A stretch of DNA of 6,764 bases from Treponema sp. (lineage in GTDB: Bacteria > Spirochaetota > Spirochaetia > Treponematales > Breznakiellaceae): the NCBI GenBank assembly GCA_031273405.1, contig JAISRW010000114.1, forward strand, positions 1-6,764, given 5' to 3'. The notes below the pieces were generated by a model, which did not search any database, was not told the origin of the DNA, and saw only the letters and a program-made list of their open reading frames with translations. The position numbers and the translations under genes were made by a program. This document shows positions 1-5,575 of this stretch, in pieces (position 1 is the stretch's first letter; the number at the start of each line of letters is the position of its first letter).

Positions 1-1176
1 TACGCCAACATCGACCAGGTGAGCCCGGTCGGGGCCCCCGAAAACCCTTCCAATCCCCTGGACCGGTGGATACTTTCGGAGGCCGAAAACCTGGCCGGGA
101 AGGTGCGGGCTGCCCTGGACGCCTACGACCTTTCCAGGGCCGTAGACCCCATCCTGGAATTCATCGACCTCCTCAACAACTGGTACATACGGCGCTCCCG
201 CCGCCGCTTCTGGAAGAGCGTCGGCCCCGAAGGTTCCGACACCGACAAGCTTGAGGCCTACGGCGCCCTCTACAGCGTGCTGAAAACCCTCATCACCGTG
301 GCGGCTCCCCTCATGCCCTTTACCACCGACGCGATCTGGCAAAACCTCCGCGCCCAGGGGGACAGTGAATCGGTGCATCTGGCGGATTATCCCCTTCCCA
401 GGGAAGAAAACCGGGACCGGGATCTGGAGTTCAAGATGGCGGCGGTGCGGCACGCGGTGTCCATGGGCCGCTCCCTCCGCTCCCAGTACAACGTCAAGGT
501 GCGGCAGCCCCTCAAGACCGTGGAACTGGTAACCCGGAACCCCGATGAAAAGAAGGTTCTATTAGAGATGGAGGAAATCATCCGGGAAGAACTCAACGTA
601 AAGGACGTGATCTTCCGGGATAACGAGGAAGATCTGGTGGAGTACGAAGCCAGGGCCAACTTCAGGGTTCTCGGCAAAGAGCTGGGAAAGGACATGAAGG
701 CCGCGGCGGAACGCATAGCCGGTTTAAGCCAGGCGGAGATACAGGGCCTCCTGGACGGGGCGGTTCTTTCTATAGATATAGCCGGCCGGGACATAGCCGG
801 CCGTTCCGTGGAGATCACCGCGGAAAAGCTCGACATACGCCGTATAGAAAAGGCCAATCTAAAAGTCCTCAACGAGGGAACCCTGACGGTGGGCCTGGAC
901 ACGGAGATAACACTTGAGCTTTCCAGGGAAGGAGACGTGCGGGATCTTATCCGGGGGGTGCAGAACCTCCGCAAAGAAACGGGCCTGGAAGTGACCGACC
1001 GGATCACGCTCTTCCTTGCCGGTTCCGGCAGGCTCAAAGCCGCCTGGGAGAGCTTCGCCGATTACGTGGCTTCCGAAACCCTGGCAACCGGGACGGAGTG
1101 GGGCGAGACCGCCGGGATGACGGCAATCGAGGCGGGGGACGAAACGTGGCGGGTAAAGATTGAAGTGGCTACTTGA
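1..1176 (+). CDS. ileS: Isoleucyl-tRNA synthetase, C-terminal part (5' end outside window)
   Basis: Cytoplasmic enzyme that charges tRNA-Ile with isoleucine. The reading frame is open from base 1 (first codon TAC) to TGA at 1174-1176, giving 391 codons, roughly the last third of a protein usually about 1050-1100 residues in the type 2 class. The catalytic Rossmann domain and KMSKS loop lie upstream of the window. What is visible is the anticodon-binding helical domain, with the class I hallmarks LDRWILSE (about codons 20-27) and LLNNWYIRRSRRRFW (about codons 57-71), then a long C-terminal junction ending in VKIEVAT. There is no cysteine in these 391 residues, so the C-terminal Cys4 zinc site of the common bacterial (type 1) enzyme is absent. 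Together with the NWYIRRSRRRFW signature this points to the type 2, eukaryote-like IleRS, a class known from spirochaetes, chlamydiae and some others and often less sensitive to mupirocin. Partial only because of the window edge. Confidence 0.96.
   Translation, partial: YANIDQVSPVGAPENPSNPLDRWILSEAENLAGKVRAALDAYDLSRAVDPILEFIDLLNNWYIRRSRRRFWKSVGPEGSDTDKLEAYGALYSVLKTLITVAAPLMPFTTDAIWQNLRAQGDSESVHLADYPLPREENRDRDLEFKMAAVRHAVSMGRSLRSQYNVKVRQPLKTVELVTRNPDEKKVLLEMEEIIREELNVKDVIFRDNEEDLVEYEARANFRVLGKELGKDMKAAAERIAGLSQAEIQGLLDGAVLSIDIAGRDIAGRSVEITAEKLDIRRIEKANLKVLNEGTLTVGLDTEITLELSREGDVRDLIRGVQNLRKETGLEVTDRITLFLAGSGRLKAAWESFADYVASETLATGTEWGETAGMTAIEAGDETWRVKIEVAT
775..804 (+). repeat. In-frame 15-bp tandem duplication inside ileS
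   Basis: Two adjacent 15-base units (775-789 and 790-804) match at 13 of 15 positions and encode DIAGR twice in a row in the C-terminal domain of IleRS. The frame is kept. It looks like a small replication-slippage duplication in a surface segment; no function is implied. Confidence 0.6.
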
Positions 1177-1240
1177 AGCAATGCTTACACCCTTTGAGAA
1201 TTTTTTACAACCTGCCTATTTCCTTGGCTAAGGTTATATA

Positions 1241-1248
1241 AAAGCATC
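1241..1248 (+). repeat. Left 8-bp target-site duplication of the miniature element
   Basis: AAAGCATC sits directly outside the left terminal inverted repeat and recurs exactly outside the right one at 1491-1498. An 8-bp duplication is the length typical of the IS66 family. The 64 bases between the ileS stop and this site (1177-1240) are AT-rich, and I see no gene or convincing terminator in them. Confidence 0.9.
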
Positions 1249-1260
1249 GTAACTATTCAG
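1249..1260 (+). repeat. Left terminal inverted repeat of the miniature element
   Basis: GTAACTATTCAG, a perfect 12-bp match to the reverse complement of 1479-1490. Beyond 12 bases, similarity between the two ends falls off (only CG at the next second and third positions matches). Confidence 0.92.
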
Positions 1261-1301
1261 TCGTAGCGTGATTTCAGAACTTTTCTTGTTCTCCAGTGCT
1301 T

Positions 1302-1345
1302 GGGGACCTGCAGGGTCCCTCACAAAGGGGGCTACCGCCCTCTTT
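1302..1345. other. Two adjacent hairpins inside the miniature element
   Basis: The first hairpin pairs GGGACC (1303-1308) with GGTCCC (1314-1319) across a 5-base loop. The second pairs AAAGGGGGC (1324-1332) with GCCCTCTTT (1337-1345): nine pairs including one G-T, with a 4-base loop. If the insert is transcribed from ileS these would fold strongly and could slow or stop RNA polymerase, but neither is followed by a clean T-run on the plus strand. Confidence 0.6.
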
Positions 1346-1371
1346 CGCTCCCAACCGGCTCATTGAGGGGC

Positions 1372-1412
1372 AAGTCCCTTGGGACTAAAGTCCCTTGGGA
1401 CTAAAGTCCCTT
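1372..1412. repeat. 16-bp tandem palindromic repeats, about 2.6 copies
   Basis: The unit AAGTCCCTTGGGACTA occurs at 1372-1387 and 1388-1403, and its first nine bases recur at 1404-1412. Each full unit is itself palindromic (AGTCCC-TT-GGGACT). The array is enclosed by GAGGGGC (1365-1371) and GCCCCTC (1421-1427). The copy number could vary between copies of the element or between strains. Confidence 0.85.
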
Positions 1413-1478
1413 AGCTAAAAGCCCCTCCATTCCGCCGATTGCGCCACAGTAGTGGCGACGCTATCCCCCCGCAGGCGG

Positions 1479-1490
1479 CTGAATAGTTAC
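1479..1490 (-). repeat. Right terminal inverted repeat of the miniature element
   Basis: CTGAATAGTTAC, the exact reverse complement of the left end at 1249-1260. Confidence 0.92.
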
Positions 1491-1498
1491 AAAGCATC
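1491..1498 (+). repeat. Right 8-bp target-site duplication of the miniature element
   Basis: AAAGCATC, identical to 1241-1248 and directly abutting the right terminal repeat. Removing the element and one copy would restore a continuous site TATAAAAGCATCAGGG. Confidence 0.9.
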
Positions 1499-1690
1499 AG
1501 GGTAACTTAGCGGCCGCGGACACTTCGTGTCCGATTGCGCTTCTTCCTGAGGGATGACCAAAACCCGCTTTTTCCGGTAAAATTCCGAACGCAGTTTGTA
1601 AGGTAAATCGAACCGCGAACCTTCGGTTCGATGGTTCGCAATCGCCTTGCAGGTGGTTTTTCGAGGTTTTATGCGCCAGGCGCAATAAAC
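1499..1690. other. Non-coding, hairpin-rich tract of unknown role
   Basis: I find no believable gene here on either strand. The tract holds a perfect hairpin CGGACAC-TTC-GTGTCCG (1517-1533). It also has interleaved inverted repeats: TCGAACC (1608-1614) with GGTTCGA (1625-1631), and GCGAACC (1615-1621) with GGTTCGC (1633-1639). A near-palindrome TGCGCC-A-GGCGCA lies at 1672-1684. CGATTGCG (1532-1539) is complementary to CGCAATCG (1637-1644), so a long-range stem could close the first two structures into one domain of about 113 bases. The arrangement could be a dispersed repeat, an old element or a structured RNA; the sequence alone does not decide. Confidence 0.5.
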
Positions 1691-1695
1691 TGCTA

Positions 1696-1724
1696 GAGAC
1701 AAAGGCGCGGGAATTCCTTATACT
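1696..1724 (+). promoter_or_regulatory. Candidate sigma-70-type promoter for the nucleotidase gene
   Basis: A -35-like GAGACA (1696-1701, 4 of 6 matches) is followed by a 17-base spacer and a -10 TATACT (1719-1724, 5 of 6). Transcription would start near 1731 and give a leader of about 200 bases that contains the next three hairpins. I found no better promoter nearer the start codon. The call rests on consensus matching only. Confidence 0.4.
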
Positions 1725-1736
1725 CCTATATTAAGG

Positions 1737-1774
1737 GAGCCGGTTCCAAAACTCGGTTGGTTTTGGCCCGGCTC
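1737..1774 (+). other. Leader hairpin A upstream of the nucleotidase
   Basis: GAGCCGG (1737-1743) pairs with CCGGCTC (1768-1774). After a small internal loop, CCAAAA (1746-1751) pairs with TTTTGG (1761-1766), leaving a 9-base apical loop. The stem totals 13 pairs. It starts a few bases after the predicted transcription start. Confidence 0.6.
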
Positions 1775-1779
1775 TTAGA

Positions 1780-1803
1780 AAAAGCGGTCAAAAGCCCGCT
1801 TTT
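1780..1803 (+). terminator. Terminator-like hairpin B within the nucleotidase leader
   Basis: AAAAGCGG (1780-1787) pairs exactly with CCGCTTTT (1796-1803) across an 8-base loop and ends in four T. This resembles a weak intrinsic terminator that could work in both directions. It lies between the candidate promoter and the coding start, so it would either be an attenuator of the nucleotidase or, if the promoter call is wrong, a terminator for upstream transcription. Only four G-C pairs support the stem. Confidence 0.4.
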
Positions 1804-1820
1804 CTCCCAAATCTAAGGTT

Positions 1821-1867
1821 GCAGTTCCAAAATCTGACATTGCGGACCACCGGTCCGATGGAACTGC
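1821..1867 (+). other. Leader hairpin C upstream of the nucleotidase
   Basis: GCAGTTCCA (1821-1829) pairs perfectly with TGGAACTGC (1859-1867), and an inner stem CGGACC (1843-1848) with GGTCCG (1852-1857) stacks inside. GTTCCAAAA occurs here at 1824-1832 and also in hairpin A at 1743-1751, so hairpins A and C share sequence and could be related repeat units or alternative pairing partners. Confidence 0.6.
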
Positions 1868-1918
1868 CTCAAGGTTGAATATTCCGCTGTTCCAGGCGGG
1901 ATTTGTCGATTTTTATTC

Positions 1919-1924
1919 AGGAGG
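1919..1924 (+). promoter_or_regulatory. Shine-Dalgarno site of the nucleotidase gene
   Basis: A full AGGAGG ends six bases before the ATG at 1931 and fixes that start. Confidence 0.9.
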
Positions 1925-1930
1925 AAAAGA

Positions 1931-3484
1931 ATGAAAAATGTTTTCAAACTTGTGTCCCTTGCGGTATTGCTGCCTTTGGCGCTTTTTTCCGCTTTTGCCG
2001 AACCGGCGCGGGACAGTGGCGGGCTGGGGAAGACCTATGAGCTGACCCTGCTCCACACCAACGACCACCACGGGGCAATCTTGCCCAACGGCGGTAGGGG
2101 CGGGCTGGCGGAAGTGGCGGCCTATATCAAGGCGGTAAAGGCCGTCAACAGCCAGGTCCTGCTTCTGGACGCCGGCGATTTTAACACCGGCAGCGCCCTT
2201 TCCAACATGTTCGCCGCGGAGCCCGATATTCTGGGCTATAACATGATGGGCTACGATGTGGCCACCTTCGGGAACCACGAATTTGACGGTACCCAGGCCA
2301 AACTTGACAAACAGATAGGCCAGGCGAAATTTCCCTTTGTATCTTCCAATATCAAGACCGCGGACGGCAGGTTTCTGGGCGGGAACCAGTATCTCATCAA
2401 GAAGTACGACGGCTTTACGGTGGGGATCTTCGGCATCACCACCCTGAGGACCAAGATCATCGCCAGCCCCGACAAGAGCCTTACCTTTATCAACGAGATT
2501 GACGCTGCCAGGGATGCGGTGAACATACTGCGGAACCGGGAAAAGGTAGATATTGTCATCGGGATTACCCACATCGGGGACATAAAGGAAGCGCCGGATC
2601 ACGTCATCTCCCCCGAGCTGGCCGCGGCGGTTCCCGGCATCGACATCATCGTGGACGGCCATTCCCACAGCTATATGGCAAAACCCGTCAAGGTGGGGAA
2701 TACCTACATCGTCTCCGCCAACGAATGGGGAAAATACGTGGGCCACGGCAGGCTCTCCGTCCAGAACGGGAAGCTGGTAAGCTTCGACTGGGCCCCCGTA
2801 GAAATCGCCCCGGAGCCGGAAGTCGTAAAAATGCTGGCGCCCTTCATTGAGGAAGCCAACAAGAGCCTCAGGGAAGTGGTAGGCCAAGCGGCGGAAACCT
2901 TTGTCTTTGGCAACAGGCTTACCCGCTACCAAGAAACCGCTCTGGGGAACATGATCACCGACGCCAATGTGTGGTACTTCAAGACCGTGTATAACCAGTC
3001 CGTCGACTTCGCCTTCCACAACGGCGGGAACATCCGGGCCGAACTCCCCCAGGGCGACATCACCCAAGAGAAGATCCTCACCATTCTGCCCTTTGAGAAC
3101 TACCTTTATATCATAACCCTCAAGGGTTCGGAAATTCTGGAACTTTTCGATTTTATCGCTACCATCCCGCAGGGCGCCGGGGGATTCCCCCAGTTCTCCA
3201 AAGAGGTGCGGTATACCATCGACAAGACCCAGGGGAACGGCGTGATAAAGGATCTTACCATAGGCGGCGCCCCGGTAGACCCCAACAGGACCTACCGCTT
3301 CTGCACCAACGATTACATCCTCGGCGGCGGCGACGGTTACGTGGTGATGAAGAAGGCCCAGGACCCCTTCAATACGAGCCTCCTCCTCTCCTATGTGGTA
3401 GGCGAGTACATCAAGGCCCAGGGCGGCGTTATCACCCCCGCATTGGACGGCCGGCTCCAGGTAATCGGCGGCCTTACGCCTTAG
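1931..3484 (+). CDS. Secreted 5'-nucleotidase / UDP-sugar hydrolase family phosphoesterase (UshA-like)
   Basis: Two-metal phosphoesterase that removes phosphate from external nucleotides, so nucleosides and phosphate can be taken up. It has 517 residues, close to the 550 of E. coli UshA. Residues 1-23 are a Sec signal peptide (MKNVFK, hydrophobic core, cleavage probably after AFA), with no lipobox cysteine, so the protein is periplasmic or released. The N-terminal metallophosphatase domain (about 35-290) shows all metal-site motifs: LLHTNDHHG (D45, H47), DAGDFNTG (D83), GNHEFDG (N115, H116), GITHIGD (H214) and VDGHSHS (H244, H246). The C-terminal nucleotidase domain (about 320-500) shows NGGNIR (364-369), LPFENYL (F388) and NDYILGGGDGY (460-470). 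By my alignment from memory, Y462 sits where UshA has the second base-stacking phenylalanine, an aromatic exchange. It stands alone with its own strong ribosome binding site and a structured upstream region, and converges with cheB. Exact substrate (nucleotide, UDP-sugar or other) cannot be told from sequence. Confidence 0.93.
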   Translation: MKNVFKLVSLAVLLPLALFSAFAEPARDSGGLGKTYELTLLHTNDHHGAILPNGGRGGLAEVAAYIKAVKAVNSQVLLLDAGDFNTGSALSNMFAAEPDILGYNMMGYDVATFGNHEFDGTQAKLDKQIGQAKFPFVSSNIKTADGRFLGGNQYLIKKYDGFTVGIFGITTLRTKIIASPDKSLTFINEIDAARDAVNILRNREKVDIVIGITHIGDIKEAPDHVISPELAAAVPGIDIIVDGHSHSYMAKPVKVGNTYIVSANEWGKYVGHGRLSVQNGKLVSFDWAPVEIAPEPEVVKMLAPFIEEANKSLREVVGQAAETFVFGNRLTRYQETALGNMITDANVWYFKTVYNQSVDFAFHNGGNIRAELPQGDITQEKILTILPFENYLYIITLKGSEILELFDFIATIPQGAGGFPQFSKEVRYTIDKTQGNGVIKDLTIGGAPVDPNRTYRFCTNDYILGGGDGYVVMKKAQDPFNTSLLLSYVVGEYIKAQGGVITPALDGRLQVIGGLTP

Positions 3485-3509
3485 TATACGGTCAGTTCAG
3501 AAGAATTTT

Positions 3510-3572
3510 TAACCACGGACAACAGGGACTTTTGTTTGAAATTTCCGTTTTTGTCTGTGAGGTCCGTGGTTA
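3510..3572. repeat. 63-bp imperfect palindrome between convergent genes
   Basis: TAACCACGGAC (3510-3520) is the exact reverse complement of GTCCGTGGTTA (3562-3572). Further inside, weaker pairing continues (3523-3529 with 3553-3559), leaving a loop of about 23 bases. It lies in the 114-base gap between the nucleotidase stop and the cheB stop. It could act as a two-way transcription barrier, but neither side has a proper T-run, so I call it a palindromic repeat rather than an intrinsic terminator. Confidence 0.7.
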
Positions 3573-3598
3573 TTATATTGAATGTTCCCGATAAAACA

Positions 3599-4735
3599 CT
3601 ACCGGGTGGTTTTTGCTACGTCGCAGATCCGGCGGGCCATTTTGTCCAGGGAAACCTGCTCCATCACATGGCCCAGTTCCCAAGCGACCCGGGGCATGCC
3701 GTAGACCACGGCGGACGCTTCGTCCTGGCCTATAGTGACGCCCCCTTCCTTGTAGATGGTCCCCAACTGCTGGGCGCCGTCCCGTCCCATTCCGGTCATG
3801 ATGACCCCCAAGGCGTGGTTCTGGTAGTTCAGGGCTACAGAGGCAAAAAGCACGTCCGCCGAGGGCCGGTGACCCGAAACATGGGGGGAATCGGAAAGAT
3901 GCACTATCCCTCCGGCCGCCTTTTTTTCGACTTCTATATGCTTGTTGCCCTGGGCGATGAGTATGCGGCCTGAAATGATTGAATCCCCTTCTTCGGCTTC
4001 TTTTACATCCAGGGGGCAAATCCTGTCCAGGCTTTTGGCAAATTCGTTGGTAAACCCCGGAGGCATGTGCTGAACCACTACGATGGGGGTCTTGAGGTCT
4101 TTGTCCAGACTGGCAAAAACCGTCCGCAGGGCGTCGGGCCCGCCGGTAGAAATACCGATGGCTATGATTTCGGTTTTGGCCGGCTTCCGTATCTGGGCCG
4201 GCGGCTGGGCCGGCACGGCCGGGGGAGCCCCGCTCAGATGGAAAAGGGCGTTCAGGTCCGGGCTCGTATGTTCGGGTTTTTTCCCGTATTCCGAAGGAGC
4301 CAGGATCTTCCTGCCCTGGGACCGGCGGTAGGCCCCGCCGTAACCCAGCAGCATTCCCACCAAACTGTCCCGGACAGTATGGATATCCTCGGAAATCGAA
4401 CCCGAAGGCTTCTGAATAAAATCGCTGGCCCCCAGGGCGAGGGCTTCCATGGTGATTTCCGCCCCCCTGGCCGCTATGGAGGAGAGGATGACCACAGGGA
4501 TCCTTATCCCCTGCTTTTTTCGTTCTTTGAGGAATTCGATGCCGTTCATCTCGGGCATTTCCAGATCCAGACAGATTACATCGGGATTTACCCGGGGAAT
4601 TTTTTGGAGGGCAAACAGGCCGTTCATGGCTTTGTCGGCTATGGTCAGCCCAGGAGTATCCTCCACCATCCTCCCGATAAGATTCCGCATCAAAGCCGAA
4701 TCGTCAACAATTAGAACCGAAATTTCATCTGACAC
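3599..4735 (-). CDS. cheB: Chemotaxis response regulator protein-glutamate methylesterase/glutamine deamidase CheB
   Basis: Cytoplasmic enzyme that removes methyl groups from receptor glutamates and deamidates glutamines, giving adaptation in chemotaxis; activated by phosphorylation from CheA. It has 378 residues. The receiver domain (about 5-122) has the acidic pair D11-D12, phospho-acceptor D57 in CLDLEMPEMNG, S85 and K109 (QKP). The esterase domain (about 188-375) has the catalytic triad S196 (GISTGGP), H223 (VVVQHMPPGFT) and D319 (TGMGRDGA), plus GHRPSADVLF and YGMPR. The linker (about 125-187) is long and proline/lysine-rich, more than in enteric CheB. The start is GTG at 4733-4735, preceded by GGAGA; the first ATG would be residue 16 and would delete the D11-D12 pocket, so GTG is preferred. 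It follows cheR by 12 bases on the same strand, so the two are co-transcribed. Confidence 0.97.
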   Translation of the reverse strand: MSDEISVLIVDDSALMRNLIGRMVEDTPGLTIADKAMNGLFALQKIPRVNPDVICLDLEMPEMNGIEFLKERKKQGIRIPVVILSSIAARGAEITMEALALGASDFIQKPSGSISEDIHTVRDSLVGMLLGYGGAYRRSQGRKILAPSEYGKKPEHTSPDLNALFHLSGAPPAVPAQPPAQIRKPAKTEIIAIGISTGGPDALRTVFASLDKDLKTPIVVVQHMPPGFTNEFAKSLDRICPLDVKEAEEGDSIISGRILIAQGNKHIEVEKKAAGGIVHLSDSPHVSGHRPSADVLFASVALNYQNHALGVIMTGMGRDGAQQLGTIYKEGGVTIGQDEASAVVYGMPRVAWELGHVMEQVSLDKMARRICDVAKTTR

Positions 4736-4741
4736 AATCCG

Positions 4742-4746
4742 TCTCC
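4742..4746 (-). promoter_or_regulatory. Shine-Dalgarno site of cheB
   Basis: GGAGA on the minus strand, six bases before the GTG start of cheB and within the 12-base gap after the cheR stop. It supports the GTG over later starts. Confidence 0.8.
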
Positions 4747-4747
4747 A

Positions 4748-5569
4748 TTATACAAATTTACGGTACAGGGTCGCCCATTGGGTTTTTACAAATTCGAACT
4801 TGGTATTCATGCCGAAAAGGGATTCAGAATGACCGATGAACATGAAGGACTTGGGAGCCATAGAATCCCAGAAACGATTAATGACCGCCGTCTGGGCGGC
4901 TTCGTCAAAATAGATGATCACGTTCCGGCAGAAAACAATGTCCAGGCTGCGAAGCCCTGAATCGTTTTTTAAATTATGGTAGTCAAAGCGGATTTTAGAC
5001 ATAATATTCTGACGGGCTTTATAGCCCCCCTCCACTTTGTCAAAGTACTTTTTGAGATAGCTATCGGGAATTCCGGTGATCCTGCTGTCGGCGTAAAAGC
5101 CTTCTTTGGCGGTCATGAGGCATTTAAGGCTGATATCGCTGGCCACAATCTCGAATTTCCAGGGCGGCGGCAGAATTTCGCTCATGAGCATGGCGATGGT
5201 ATAGGGTTCTTCGCCGGTGGAACAACCTGCGCTCCAGAATTTTATGGTATTATTGCCGCCGCTCTTTTTGATCTTGAGGAGTTCCGGCACCACGAAATGC
5301 TCTAAAGCGTCAAAATGGGCCTGGTTGCGGAAAAATCTGGTCAGGTTGGTGGTGATGGAATCGAGGAAGCTTTTTAGTTCCCCCTGGTCTTTTGAAATAG
5401 CGGCAAAATAGGCTTTCACCGAACCCACGCCCTTTTCGCGAAGCCGCTCTTTCAGCCGGGATTCCAGGATGGACCGGTTGGTTGAAGTAAAGTGAATACC
5501 GCTTTCGTTATAGATAAGAGTACGGTATTGCGCAAAATCAGCGTCTGTGAAAAAATCAGCTTCTGCCAT
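4748..5569 (-). CDS. cheR: Chemotaxis receptor methyltransferase CheR
   Basis: Cytoplasmic S-adenosylmethionine-dependent O-methyltransferase that methylates glutamates on chemoreceptors, opposing CheB. It has 273 residues, about the usual length (near 280). The N-terminal helical domain (about 8-83) ends in TTNLTRFFR (73-81), the conserved segment near the active site. The Rossmann domain has the SAM-binding motif SAGCSTGEEPY (113-123), ASDIS (143-147) with the acidic residue that contacts the ribose, FCRNVIIYF (213-221) and GHSESL (246-251). The ATG at 5567-5569 is the only possible start: an in-frame TAA lies two codons upstream and there is no other early start codon. There is no Shine-Dalgarno sequence; instead a promoter places the transcript start at the ATG itself. 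First gene of the cheR-cheB pair. No other chemotaxis gene is present in the window. Confidence 0.97.
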   Translation of the reverse strand: MAEADFFTDADFAQYRTLIYNESGIHFTSTNRSILESRLKERLREKGVGSVKAYFAAISKDQGELKSFLDSITTNLTRFFRNQAHFDALEHFVVPELLKIKKSGGNNTIKFWSAGCSTGEEPYTIAMLMSEILPPPWKFEIVASDISLKCLMTAKEGFYADSRITGIPDSYLKKYFDKVEGGYKARQNIMSKIRFDYHNLKNDSGLRSLDIVFCRNVIIYFDEAAQTAVINRFWDSMAPKSFMFIGHSESLFGMNTKFEFVKTQWATLYRKFV

Positions 5570-5575
5570 ATTTTA

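Larger units (their letters stand above)
1249..1490. mobile_element. 242-bp non-autonomous miniature transposable element (MITE), IS66-family-like ends
   Basis: The element begins with GTAACTATTCAG (1249-1260) and ends with the exact reverse complement CTGAATAGTTAC (1479-1490). A perfect 8-bp direct repeat AAAGCATC flanks both sides. Terminal repeats starting GTAA plus an 8-bp target duplication are the recognised hallmarks of IS66-family insertion sequences. At 242 bp it has no room for a transposase and shows no convincing reading frame, so it would have to be moved by a transposase supplied in trans. The interior is rich in hairpins: 1303-1319, 1324-1345, tandem palindromes at 1372-1412 enclosed by a 7-bp pair (1365-1371 with 1421-1427), and 1442-1457. 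Both target duplications are intact, which suggests a fairly recent insertion. The assignment to IS66 is inference from the end sequence and duplication length; the boundaries are seen directly. Confidence 0.9.

Noticed and set aside
387..1037. A 216-codon minus-strand open frame within ileS.
   Set aside because: Serine/arginine-rich composition is typical of antisense translation of GC-rich coding DNA; ileS is certain on the plus strand.
1176..1210. An intrinsic terminator right after ileS (AAGCA-A-TGCTT followed later by TTTTTT).
   Set aside because: The stem is only five pairs with a one-base loop, and the T-run starts about 14 bases too far downstream.
1372..1412. Possible CRISPR-like array.
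   Set aside because: The 16-bp units are directly abutting with no spacers and are self-palindromic, so this is a simple tandem repeat.
1608..1645. A tRNA-like T-arm (GGTTCGA).
   Set aside because: No acceptor stem, D-arm or anticodon arm can be built around it; the motif belongs to interleaved inverted repeats.
1487..1702. A minus-strand reading frame of 71 codons (and a 62-codon one in another frame) between the element and the nucleotidase.
   Set aside because: They run over hairpin arms, show no recognisable domain, no convincing ribosome binding site, and one overlaps the terminal repeat and target duplication of the mobile element.
1913..3067. A 384-codon minus-strand open frame opposite the nucleotidase.
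   Set aside because: It is a shadow of the nucleotidase codons; the plus strand carries a signal peptide, all metal motifs and a perfect Shine-Dalgarno, while the antisense product has no family signature.
3536..3973. Plus-strand open frames opposite cheB (145, 215 and 127 codons between 3536 and 4832).
   Set aside because: They are antisense to the full set of CheB catalytic and receiver motifs and lack ribosome binding sites or domains.
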